Shown: piece after piece, positions 1 to 9,225 of the stretch
Layout: each line of letters starts with the position of its first letter
Numbering within the stretch: position 1 is the stretch's first letter
Assembly: GCA_943704525.1 (NCBI GenBank)
Contig: CALSCQ010002576.1
Span: forward strand, 1-24,838
Origin: Pigoraptor vietnamica
Lineage: Eukaryota > Opisthokonta > Filasterea
Direction of reading: 5' to 3'
DNA length: 24,838 nucleotides
Translations under genes and position numbers: made by a program
The notes under the pieces: generated by a model
The model's database searches: none
What the model was told of the DNA's origin: nothing
Seen by the model: the letters and a program-made list of their open reading frames with translations, nothing else

Positions 1-43
1 GGGGGGGGGCTCATCTGTGACTGACCTGCGCTCGAATGTGCAG

Positions 44-722
44 GGGCGCGCTCTACAAGCCGTGGATCTTCACCGAGATCAAGGAGCGTCGCCACTGGGA
101 CATCTCCGCGAACGAGCGCTTCGATCTTCTGCGCGAGTTTGTCAACTTTGGCCTTGAGCACTGGGGCTCTGACGACCAGGTAGGCCCCGTCACGTGATTG
201 GGCGTGGCACGTATGTCTTGATCTCATTCTGTATTCCATGTGTGCGTTGCGCTCACGCTGTCGCGGCGCTTGACGCAGGGCATCGCGAACACGCGCCGCT
301 TCTTGCTCGAGTGGCTTTCGTTCACGTACAGGCATGTCGCCGTGGCGTCGTTCTCTATGCCGTCCCGATATATGCGTCCACCTCTGACAATTTACGCGCA
401 GGTACATCCCCGTCGGACTCCTCGAGCGCCTTCCGCAGAAGATCAACGAGCCCGCCCACCCCTTCTTCGGCCGCAACGACCTCGAGACGCTCATGGCATC
501 GCCCGCCGCGAGCGATTGGGTCAAACTGAGGTGCGCGTTTGTGGTTGTCCGTAATGCGTTGCGTTCGCTGGGTTTGTGCGCGCCGTGCATCGAGTGCCAA
601 CGTTCGCATCCTCTCACGTGTCGCCGCCTTCGTTCCGCAGCGAGATGCTTCTCGGGCCCGTCCCCGACGACTTTGTGTTCATACCCAAACACAAGGCCAA
701 CTCGACAAACGCCGAGGGCTGA
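44..722 (+). CDS. DUS3: tRNA-dihydrouridine(47) synthase, DUS3 family, 3' exons (5' partial)
   Basis: FMN-dependent enzyme that reduces uridine 47 in the variable loop of tRNAs; this is the C-terminal part only, because the gene enters from the left edge. Four exons are read: 44-179, 279-331, 402-530 and 641-722, with TGA at 720-722. Frame and phase agree at every junction. The translation contains [49 protein letters not shown] and SEMLLGPVP, all matching the Dus3 C-terminus as I remember it in animals and fungi. The FMN-binding barrel and its catalytic cysteine lie upstream, outside the window. The second intron (332-401) begins with GC instead of GT. The stop codon lies 54 bp from the stop of TRAIP on the other strand, so the two genes are convergent and their 3' UTRs must overlap or be very short. 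Confidence 0.93.
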
Positions 723-776
723 GTCCGACGCTCGCGGCCATCTTTCGTGTCGTAGTGTGACGGTTGACGCCCGTCT

Positions 777-3664
777 TCATACGAGCTGAAGCAATGAAAG
801 TTGCTTGGGCATAGTCTTTGGCTTCGTTTGTTGTTGCGGCTCACGCTGCGGTTGCAGTGGGACTCAATTGGCTTGTTCGTCGCACGGAACGGGCTTCTGT
901 GCGTGTGCTTGTGCGTGTACAGCGCACTCACCTTTGCTGCTGATGTCGTGACAAGCTGTCGCGACTGTCCTCCGAGCCCATCGAACCCCTTGACTACGTG
1001 CACGCCCTGCGTGGATATTTTGCGGCCGCTCGTTAGCTCTGTTTGGTGCGCCGGCGAACGGCAACTGCCGCACAATTGACAGATGTTTGTACCGTCTTGC
1101 TGGCGACACTTGTGGCGGCCGCACTCGTGCGCACGATGGGCTTGGGAAACAATTTGAAACCGAGAACGTCCTCCGCCTGTTGCTGCGCACGACTTTGCTG
1201 CTTTCGCGCGTCTTGCACACTGTGTGCCACTTCGCCCTGTGGAGCATCCGAAGGGGCGTTGTGACTGTGAAACTGACCCTCGCGCTGCGACACAGAGAAA
1301 TTGTAGCACGGCCATCTGCGTACCTCCTTGTCGAAGAGAGACGCCGGCGCTACCGCGGGCGGTCTACGATGGGCAGTAGGGGGGGTATAAGAAAGCGTTC
1401 ATCAGTCGGCGTGATATGCGCAATCGAGCACTCACTTCACGGTAGTCGCGGGAGGCGACTGGGTGAACGTGTCGTCGTCGAGCTCAATCACATTCTTCGC
1501 ATTGGGCTGCGACAGCGACGGCCTTTCATGGAAAGAAAGATTCGATCGTAAGGGACGAATGAGGCATGGGTGCATTAAGAGAGTGTGGCGGCGCGAAGAA
1601 GAGCAAGGCACGGGACGCCGCGATGGCAACACGCTCAGACACTCACACAACCGAGAGGCGCCGTCGCTTGGATGCACGCTCTTGCTGCAATGCGCGCACA
1701 CACCCAGTGAAAGAAGTTGTTAGTACACGATGGGAACGTTCGCGTCATGTATCAAACAAGCTCACACGCTGTGCACATGCGAATGGGCACGGGTGCGACA
1801 GACCTCCAGCTCGTCCTCGGCAAGCTTGCAATCGCGCTCAAGGGCCTCCATCTTCGCCTTCGTTCGCTTGATCTCTTCGTTCTTCAGTCGCACCTGCGGA
1901 ACACAATAACATTACTCAATGTGATACGCTTGCGGCATACTTTCGTCGCTACTAATAATGTGGTCTCACCTCTTCGAGGAGACGATCGCGCTCCTGGCGA
2001 GCGCGCGTCGCATCGCGGGCCATTCCTTTACTGTCCTCCTTCATCTTACGAAGCTCACTGAAAAGCGCGAACGATACGAACAAACTCAGAATTACACGGG
2101 CGTGTAGCCATTGACTTGACGACACACAACGAGTGCGGGAAAAACTTCGTACAATGGGGAAGACGACAAAAGAACATGCGGGGTGAGTTGTGTGGCGTTG
2201 ACGCTGCGCTGACGGCCTCCACCCACTTTCCGAGAAAAGAGTTTGCCTTGTGCAGCTCCGCGACGGCCTTCTCCGGGCACTTCATGAGCTTGCGCACGAG
2301 CTCAGCCGTCTCCTCAACTTTGCCTTCGCGCATGGTGGTGATGCTGCGCAGCAGACGCGACCACACATTACACGTACTGGCAATCGCACGTGCCGACCAG
2401 CCAACAGAGGCACGTGAAGGGCATTGGGGCAGGACAGGGGACGCGAGGCAAGACCCACTACATGTTGGAACTCGCGAGGGGCTCGAGCCGTTCCTTCTCC
2501 TTCGACAGGATTTGAATGGTTTTCAGGCGCTCCGTCGCGTCGTAGTTTGCGGATTCGTACTGCGCCTTGTAGTGGGCCATCCGCGTGCGCGTGAGTGCGA
2601 GGTCGTTCTGCACGTACGCCATGTTCTGCAGGAGCTCGGCATACTGGTGCTCCTTGACGTCCATCATTTGAGCTGCGCACATGGCACAGGGGTACCAAAT
2701 CAGAGAAGATGGGAGGTGCGGAGACTCTCGAACTCACTATTGCCCGTGCAGCCGATGCACAGACGCGTTCCATTTCCGCGTGATATGTAATACGCACGCA
2801 TGAGTACAGAACAGGGTTGCACGTGACCCACATTGCGCCGTCAGCACTCCCTTCAGTTGGACCAGTTCGGCCTCTCTCGCAAATAGTGTGCGGCGCACTG
2901 CGCGGAGCTGCATTCAGAGGTCGGGAGGGTCAGTCCATTGGCACAACAACTCACCGATAGCGCAATAATCATGAACCGTGAAGGACCATTTGACGAAAGT
3001 GCGCCGCGAAGGTTTCGAACACAACGGCACCGACGAAAAAGACGCAGATGGGGCCGTGACGATGGTGAATGCGCGCGCACCTCTGCCTCAACGTCCTCTG
3101 GGGGACGAGGAGCTTGCGAAGCGGCGTTGGGTTCGTCGTCGAGTGCAATGAAAAGACGGATCAGATTTCGACTGATGCCTTCGCGGCGGCAATTGGGGCA
3201 CATGTCTTGCATGGCGAAGGAACCTCGTAAACTGCGTGCGAAAACACATTTGGATTTAGAGTTGCTAAGACTCACTCTCTGCTGTGCTACGCATCGTTTG
3301 TGCAGGGAGGGGCTGTCGTGTGCGTGCGGAGTGGGCGAGTTGTCACAGCCACATAGCATTGAGTTTGCACACTCCGACAATAATCGCCATGTCGTACAGT
3401 AGTACGTTGTTGTTGAGAGAATGACAACTCACCACGTTGTGTGAAAGACATGGCCGCCTTTTAAACACGCGTGAAAAAAAATGTGCGCTATTCGTCAAGG
3501 CAAACAGGGCACATGATCAACCCCACGACGTCACGTGTGACTCATGCGCGCAACAGACGAACGCAGACGAACAACGAGCAGATACATGGTGTGGCCGATG
3601 TTTCTTCCTGCTGTTCCCCATCGAAGAGGGGCATGAGGCAAATCGAACACGACACCCCGGGCAT
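777..3664 (-). CDS. TRAIP: E3 ubiquitin-protein ligase TRAIP (13 exons, 442 aa)
   Basis: TRAIP ubiquitinates the CMG helicase at stalled or converged replisomes and acts in interstrand-crosslink and mitotic replisome processing. Exons on the minus strand: 3664-3586, 3457-3433, 3231-3081, 2907-2832, 2672-2462, 2343-2227, 2057-1970, 1893-1804, 1684-1647, 1522-1436, 1315-1093, 1006-932, 845-777. Phases close to a 442-residue protein; human TRAIP has 469. A RING-H2 domain is spread over exons 1-3: C6, C9, C27, H29, H32, C35, C46, C49. Residues of about 86-290 form coiled coil (for example [19 protein letters not shown]). The diagnostic C-terminal signature GFDGLGG is at 402-408. The last eight residues, QLSLLQLV (435-442), occupy the place of the human C-terminal PCNA-binding PIP box but lack its aromatic residue. 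Exon 2 is only 25 nt. The model is by hand; the 3' small exons are the least certain. The gene is divergent from SEH1. Confidence 0.88.
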
Positions 3665-3710
3665 TCTCGGCTGCGATGTGCCACGACCCACTGGGAAAGT
3701 CCCCTCTAAC

Positions 3711-3773
3711 TGTGCCTTTGCTGTCGACACTCGAATAAACTGTTGTGCCTTTGCTGTCGACACGCGAATAAAC
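3711..3773. repeat. two-copy direct repeat, 33-bp period
   Basis: Copies at 3711-3740 and 3744-3773 share 30 bp with one mismatch. The unit runs from TGTGCCTTTG through CTGTCGACAC to CGAATAAAC. Each copy contains the palindrome GTCGAC and an AATAAA hexamer. It lies just upstream of the TRAIP start codon, within the shared promoter. Confidence 0.9.
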
Positions 3774-3862
3774 TCCACAATGGAGTACGTCCTTACGAAG
3801 AACGTCTGGCGATGCAACTGCCTCGTTTTCTGAATGTGGAGCAATTGAAATTTTGACAGTCG

Positions 3863-3879
3863 TTGGCGGGCGCGCCAAA
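3863..3879. promoter_or_regulatory. E2F-like double site
   Basis: TTGGCGGG (3863-3870) is followed immediately by GCGCCAAA (3872-3879), which is TTTGGCGC on the other strand. The two form a near-palindrome matching the E2F/DP consensus TTTSSCGC. A third GCGCCAAA is at 3939-3946. E2F control would suit TRAIP, a replication-fork gene, but binding is inferred only from sequence. Confidence 0.5.
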
Positions 3880-3938
3880 ATTGGATCTGTCGTCACACGT
3901 GCGTCATTTGTTGTCATCATGTGTTCGGTCCAGTACGG

Positions 3939-3946
3939 GCGCCAAA
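3939..3946 (-). promoter_or_regulatory. E2F-like site
   Basis: GCGCCAAA on the plus strand reads TTTGGCGC on the minus strand, a full match to the E2F consensus. It is about 65 bp from the pair at 3863-3879. Confidence 0.45.
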
Positions 3947-4060
3947 ACGCACAATCTTTCAAGCATATCCCATGGAAGGCCGCAGCAGTGCTCCACTGTC
4001 ACACGTGCTTCTTTAGTAGCCCTGTGTGCGCTGAAGAGCAGTGCAACTTGTGGTTACACT

Positions 4061-4068
4061 TGACGTCA
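4061..4068. promoter_or_regulatory. CRE-like palindrome TGACGTCA
   Basis: A perfect TGACGTCA lies 44 bp upstream of the SEH1 start codon. This is the consensus of ATF/CREB-type bZIP factors in many eukaryotes; use in this organism is unproven. Confidence 0.4.
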
Positions 4069-4111
4069 GTTCCCCCTTGCGTGGGCGGCCCTGGCCGGGC
4101 ATCTCGCTAAG

Positions 4112-4572
4112 ATGGTGAGTTACTTCGCTCGTGATTTTCCTGATGATCGCATGACGGCACCATTGGCGTTGTTTGTTCATGCGATTGGCGCTTTGTGCGA
4201 AGGCCAACGTTCAGATGCGCGTCGTGTCGACCGTGCCGACGGAGCACGAGGACATCATTCACGACACTGCGTACGATTTTTATGGAAAGCGAATGGCGAC
4301 GTGTTCTAGTGACCAAAGGATCAAGGTACGGACGTGGCGTGCGTGTGTGTATGTGTGTGCGTGTGTGGGTGTGTGGGTTGGAGGGGGGGTCGTGTTGGCT
4401 TAAATGTGCTTCCGATAGCGGCATCCGTTTGTTGAATTGCGGTCGTACGTGCAGGTGTGGGACTCGGATGAGAATGGCAACTGGTCTCTCTCGTCTCACT
4501 GGAAGGTGGGCTGACGGTGGCTTATCAGCAGGGACCACGTACTTGTCTCTTTGTTGTTGTGGCTAGTGTGTG

Positions 4573-4648
<76 letters not shown>

Positions 4649-6535
4649 CTGTGTGTGTGTGTGTGCCTGTGTGTGTGTGCGCGGGTGCGGGTGCGGGTGC
4701 GTGTGCGTGCGTGTGCGTGCGTGTGCGTGTGCGTGTGCGCGCGCGCGCGTGTGTGTGTGTGTGTGTGTTGATAGTGCGGGCACGAATAACGGCGTGCCGG
4801 CAGGGTCGCTTGTAGTTTTGTCTCTTGCCAGCGTTTGTGTCAATCGTGCTGCATGAGTGGCCCCTGATGGCGCCAGTGGTCTGCAGGCACACACGGGGTC
4901 GGTGTGGAAGGTGGCGTGGGCACATCCGGAGTTCGGACAGGTCATTGCATCGTGTTCCTTCGATCGCGCCGTGTTTATCTGGGAGGAGCCGCCGTCCTCC
5001 GAGCACAAATCGAAGGTGGGCGTCCATCCAGCGCGACAACAATTGTAGACGGTTTAGCAAACTCTGAAATACGAACATGTGCTGTGTCGTGCAGACGACG
5101 ACAGAGTGGGTGCGCAAGGCGAGCCTCGTCGACAGCAAGGACTCTGTGCGCGACATTGAGTTTGCGCCGAAGCACTTGGGCCTGAAGCTGGTGGGTCCAT
5201 TGGTTCTACTTCGTGGAAATTCTGTTGCGTGCATACGCTCACTCCTCACGCGAATGCGGGACTTGCACGCATGCGCATTTACATTTTCTCCTCCCCATGT
5301 GTGTGCTTATCGTGGTCTTTCGATCCGGTGCGCGTCAGGCGACGTGTTCTGCCGACGGCTTCATCCGGATATACGAGGCGAACGACGTGATGAACCTTGC
5401 GCTGTGGCCGCTGATGGAGGAATTTGAGTCGCGCAAGGGCGGCTGCAACTGCATCTCGTGGAACCCCTCGCGATTCCACCCGCAGATGATCGCCGTGGGC
5501 AGCGACGACCCCGAAGTGAAGGTGCGTGGGCGTGGTCGCCGTTCGTCACGTGGCCGACCGGTGGCAGCGCAGAGACTCGCTTTTCATTATTCTTACTGCG
5601 CCGCCTGTCTCAGTCCCGTTGACTTCTTGTAGCCACGTCCCTAGCGCCCGGTGTCACCATTTTCTTTTCTCATCTCGGCGCTCGTAACGCAAGCATGCCT
5701 TTTCGTCCTCTTATGTTTCTCTGTCGTAACCCAGTCTCATTTTTCCCTTTTCTCTGATGCCTGTTAGATTTGGGAGTACAACGACGCGAGCAGGAAATGG
5801 CTCAAAATCGAGTCCCTTAATGGCCACACGGACGCCGTCCACGACGTTGCCTTCGCCCCGAACGTTGGCCGGTGCGTGTGCGTGTGTGTGTGCGTCCATT
5901 TGCGTGCATGTTCTGTCCAGGTGTGCCTGACGTGTTCAACCTTCGTTTACAGAACATACCATCTTCTCGCCACGTGCTCGAAGGACCGCACCGTGCGCAT
6001 ATGGACCCTCAAGCCGCGACAGGCGCCGGAGTCTGCTCAGGGCCAGGCGCCGACGGGGTCGCTTCTCGACGTGCACCTGGTCGCCGTGTTTGACGACCAT
6101 GAGGCAGAGGTGGGCGTTGAAGCGGTCGTAGAGAATGCTTTCCCCGGTTGCGCACTGCAGGCTCACAGCGATGCGACCCACACTCCGCTTACACCAGTTG
6201 CACACATGCGCACGCACCTAATCGTTTCTCACCTATTGCGAATGGTCGCAGGTGTGGCGGGTGGAGTGGAACATCACGGGCACTATTCTCGCGTCATCGG
6301 GCGATGATGGAATGGTCCGGCTCTGGAAGTGTGAGTCAAACGTTTGTTTGTCTGTGCGTGTGAGTGTGTGCAGGTCGTCTGTGTTTGTGCTCAGGGTGCT
6401 CTGCACTCTGTGTGTGGGTGTGTGTGACTCACTTTCTTGGTGACGCCTGCTCTCGTGTCCGGCGCAGCGACCTATTTGGACACGTGGAAGTGCATCGCTG
6501 CCATTCGCGGGGACGGCGAAGAGCAAGCCGAGTAG
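4112..6535 (+). CDS. SEH1: nucleoporin SEH1, WD40 protein (10 exons, 330 aa)
   Basis: SEH1 is a WD40 beta-propeller of the Nup107-160 (Y) complex of the nuclear pore and of the GATOR2 complex that signals amino acids to TORC1. Exons: 4112-4114, 4203-4325, 4455-4505, 4887-5015, 5095-5190, 5339-5521, 5768-5871, 5953-6109, 6252-6330, 6468-6535. Phases close to 330 residues. Family blocks seen include [75 protein letters not shown] and [19 protein letters not shown]. These fit SEH1 better than its relative SEC13, notably the long [12 protein letters not shown] insertion. The first coding exon appears to be the bare ATG followed at once by GTGAGT; alternatively the start is ATG 4215-4217 with a 5'-UTR intron. 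The intron 4506-4885 carries a large TG microsatellite. Its 3' end converges with bL35m. Confidence 0.93.
4566..4769 (+). repeat. (TG)n / (CG)n alternating microsatellite in a SEH1 intron
   Basis: Positions 4574-4647 are an uninterrupted TG run of 37 units. It is followed by interrupted TG with CCTG interruptions, GGGTGC triplets, GTGCGT units, a CG run near 4738-4749 and a further TG run to about 4767. Almost the whole stretch alternates purine and pyrimidine. It lies inside the 381-nt intron 4506-4886, the longest in SEH1. Such tracts favour Z-DNA and length variation. Confidence 0.95.
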
Positions 6536-6922
6536 CGGGCGCTCGCCAGGAGCCCATAGATGCCCGTCAATACATTCGTCTTTTAGCCCTCCGTTTCTTC
6601 CTAATTCGCCTCTCTGAACGGTGTGCGGATGAGCGGGCCTCCGGTGAGAATCGTGTACAGGCTCCATGGGAATACGCACACAGGTTCAAAGTTGAACAAA
6701 CTAGACTCTGCGAAACTCCTTTCCAAACAAAAGGCCATTATACCACGTTCATGGAGGCACCGAGCCACTCATCCGCACCAGGAGGACAAGTGCTGCGTCG
6801 CACCGTTGTCATACAACCCCAATCGCCAACGCGCACACGCTTGCGCAAACGCCGCCGCTTAGCACATCTAAAGCGCAATTCGCGCTCCATACAGAACCAC
6901 AGAGAGCATCGATCTCCGCATT
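6536..6922. other. convergent intergenic region between SEH1 and bL35m
   Basis: This stretch lies between two stop codons on opposite strands and presumably holds both 3' UTRs. I see no convincing gene, RNA or repeat in it. No clear AATAAA signal stands out for either gene. Confidence 0.6.
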
Positions 6923-7465
6923 CTACAGGTAGGGACACAGGCGCTTGTACCGTTTCGTCTGCGTCTTGGTGAGATACACGGCCTTGCGAAGGCGGTTCTT
7001 CCTCTTGCGACGCTTGGACGAGAGGAGATGCTGCCGGCCGACCTGCCACCGCTTGAAGAGGCCCGAACTGGTGCGGCGGATGCGCTTGTAGGCGGCCTTG
7101 TTCGTCTTAATCTTGATCTTCTTGAACTTGTACTTGTGAAAGCGGTGCGTCTTCCACTTGGGCAGCTTGACGGTGCGCACCTGGCACAGCGTCAACGGGA
7201 GCGCGAAGGATGAAGGCCCATGCGCGCGGAGCGTCGGCTGTCGGAGGAGGCCCGCTACTGGAAATGCCGATTGCGCAGCAGAGCCAAAGCGACGGGTGGG
7301 CCCCGCAGCGACATGACAGAGCAACGCTGCAAAACGAACACGGGATATTATTTTCAACGGCCATTAGGGTCACGGCATGCAAAGGGTACATGAAACAGAG
7401 AACGCACCCGCACTGCGGCGCGCAAGGGGCGCCCCCAAGGTGCGTAATGCACCGAGAGGAAACAT
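6923..7465 (-). CDS. MRPL35: mitochondrial large-subunit ribosomal protein bL35m (2 exons, 153 aa)
   Basis: Structural protein of the mitochondrial 54S-type large ribosomal subunit. Exon 1 is 7465-7408 and exon 2 is 7326-6923, joined by an 81-nt intron (GTGCGT ... TTTGCAG). The uninterrupted frame of exon 2 has no in-frame ATG; splicing supplies the start and also an N-terminus, MFPLGALRTLGAPLARRSA, that looks like a mitochondrial presequence (Arg, Ala, Leu, no acidic residue). The C-terminal 65 residues are the bL35 domain: KIKTNKAAYKRIRRTSSGLF, GRQHLLSSKRRKRKNRLRK, very basic as in the family. Bacterial bL35 has about 65 residues; the additional N-terminal part is typical of mitochondrial forms. 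The gene is divergent from XPA, 249 bp away, and convergent with SEH1. Confidence 0.92.
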
Positions 7466-7714
7466 GGCTGCGGCTGCGAGGCGTCCCGCGTGCGATGCGT
7501 AGAATCGTTTTGAAGTACAAACTCGCACGGGTCAGAGAGCGCTGTCGTCACAAGTACGTCAATACGGTAATGACCGCATAATTTACTTACGACAACGTGA
7601 CGGCACTATTGCACTTTGATGACGCAAGCACCGTGTGCGCCCCAGCTACCTGCACGGTTGAAGGAGAAGGACGGGCCGTCAAGCACACAGAGCACATTTA
7701 TTATTTTCTTTGCT
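7466..7714. promoter_or_regulatory. divergent promoter between bL35m and XPA
   Basis: The 249 bp between the two start codons hold four TGACG/CGTCA half-sites (7546-7550, 7557-7561, 7598-7602, 7620-7624), resembling ATF/bZIP elements. An AT-rich stretch, TTTATTATTTTC, lies just before the XPA start. If XPA begins at its alternative ATG (7619), the promoter is about 100 bp shorter. Confidence 0.5.
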
Positions 7715-9020
7715 ATGGAGAAGCCATTGCAAAGTTTGCATGCTGATGGGGCGGCTATTGACGCCGGTGGCAGCGGTGATGGCGCCGTGCGGAGTGAATC
7801 GGCGCCGTCTCCTGGCCCTAGTGCGGCGCCGCGTGTCACGGCACGACAATTAGAGCGCATGGAGAGAAACAGGGTCAAGGCAATGCAACTGCGTGAATCG
7901 GTGGGCGTTTGTGCGCTTGCGGCTTTTCAGTTTGTGTGTTGTGATGGCTTTGTAATTGCCGTGCTGAGAACTTGGGTGCGCTTGTTCCGCCCGCAGCGAA
8001 TTGTCAACGCAACGCACTTAGCCGGAGGCAGCGGAGGGACTACAGCGCCTGCCAGTGTGCCTGTACCTCCGCGGCCCTCCATGCCCATGGACACGCGGGC
8101 GGGCTTTATTCCGCCCGAGTATGATGCAGACTATGACGCGCAAGACCCAGCGAACAAGCCGCCCGTGTTCGTCGAGGAGGAGAGTGAGTGTTCCGTAATG
8201 TTCGCTCCACATTTTTGCGTTATCTCAGCGCGCAATTTAACCGCCGTCGAATCACGCGCAGTTCCTGAATTAGGGCGCGAGCACTTTTGTTGCAGAGATT
8301 GCGAGCAGAAATTCTACGACTCGATCCTGCATGCAAAGTACGGGTTGGCGGTGTGCAGCAACTGTTACGACAAGGGGAGGGAGGCGCAGTATTCGTTTGT
8401 GACGAAGAGCGAGGCCAAGTCGGACTACTTGCTCAACGACGACGATCTCGACGGGGGCGAAAACAGCCTGCCGTTCATTCTGAGGAAGAACCCGAGAAAT
8501 CCGAAGTGGAACGAGATGCGCCTCTACTTGCGCTGTCAGGTAAGTAGTCGCAACTGTTGGCGTTGACAAAAGGGAAAGAGCGGCGCGTTTGTCATGTGCT
8601 GATCGAGCTCTGCTTCAGATTGAGGGACGGGCGTTTGAACGGTGGGGCGGCGAAGACGGGCTCGACAAGGAAATTGATCGCCGCGAGGCTGAGAGGGCGG
8701 CGCAGCGCAAGAGAAAACAGGAATCGAACATTAAGCTACTCCGACGAAATGTGCGCACGAGCACTTGGATGAAGGAGAAGAAGACGCACGAGCACGTCTT
8801 CACGAGTGAGGTGTGTGGGTTGTCCGCATCAGTTTCGTCACGGCGGTGGCAGCCATAACTATGATTGGTGCCCTCGTGTTTGCACTCCTCGCTTTCTTAC
8901 CTCTCCTCTTTTCCGACCCGTCTCTCCTCTCTCCTCAACAATTAGTCGTTTGATGCCACTACCGGCAAGGGCGTACGAATGTGCGAATGTGGCTACGAGC
9001 TCGAGTTTGAACGGATCTGA
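7715..9020 (+). CDS. XPA: DNA repair protein XPA / Rad14 (5 exons, 305 aa)
   Basis: XPA binds damaged DNA and scaffolds the nucleotide-excision-repair complex (TFIIH, RPA, ERCC1-XPF). Exons: 7715-7900, 7997-8183, 8262-8539, 8619-8810, 8946-9020; phases close to 305 residues (human 273). Seen in order: basic N-terminal helix LERMERNRVKAMQLR (46-60); TRAGFI, aligned with the human ERCC1-binding TGGGFI; a C4 zinc finger C135-x2-C138-x17-C156-x2-C159, with exactly the human spacing; FVTKSEAKSDYLLNDDDLD, FILRKNPRNPKWNEMRLYL and the basic DNA-binding helix QRKRKQESNIKLLRRNVR; and the TFIIH-contacting C-terminal MCECGYELEFERI. An in-frame ATG at 7619-7621 would add 32 residues, including FIIFF, unlike known XPA; I prefer 7715. 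It is divergent from bL35m and followed by the copper ATPase after 205 bp. Confidence 0.94.
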
Positions 9021-9225
9021 AATGAAGCTGGGGGGTCTGGAGAATCGCGTGGAACACGGAATACCCCGGATGCGTCCCGCAATTGCGTGATGCAACCCCG
9101 TGACCCTCTCCTTTCAAAATACCATGCGCAAATTTGATCTTTCTCACCAAGAAAAACTGAGAAAAGAGCTCAAAGAAACACAACACGCATGCGTGTGACC
9201 CTGTGAACGCTCAAGAGAAGACAAG
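9021..9225 (+). promoter_or_regulatory. XPA 3' region and copper-ATPase upstream region
   Basis: This short spacer must contain the XPA terminator and the ATPase promoter. It carries ACCCCGGAT at 9063-9071, the reverse complement of a 9-mer found in two other promoters in the window. Nothing else is recognisable. Confidence 0.4.

Larger units (their letters stand above)
3665..4111. promoter_or_regulatory. divergent promoter region between TRAIP and SEH1
   Basis: These 447 bp separate the two start codons of head-to-head genes, so both promoters must lie here. Visible contents are a two-copy 33-bp tandem repeat (3711-3773), E2F-like sites (3863-3879 and 3939-3946) and a CRE-like palindrome TGACGTCA (4061-4068). 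No clear TATA box was seen. No coding potential is evident; short open frames here match nothing I recognise. Confidence 0.7.

Noticed and set aside
1-43. Poly-G run at the left edge as a structural element
   Set aside because: Nine to ten G at the window edge lie in a DUS3 intron and are too short and isolated to interpret.
614-1315. Single long minus-strand frame of 233 codons containing GFDGLGG
   Set aside because: Only the GFDGLGG part is coding in that frame. The upstream TRAIP exon uses another frame (VSQREGQF), and splice sites explain the change.
4517-4856. Open frames rich in alternating Cys-Val, and Thr-His on the other strand
   Set aside because: These are translations of the TG microsatellite inside a SEH1 intron.
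6923-7357. Unspliced bL35m start at TTG 7357
   Set aside because: A TTG start is unlikely in a eukaryotic nuclear gene; splicing to the upstream exon gives ATG and a typical mitochondrial presequence.
7619-7714. Upstream in-frame ATG of XPA
   Set aside because: It adds a hydrophobic, non-conserved 32 residues. It remains possible, but ATG 7715 gives a more XPA-like N-terminus.
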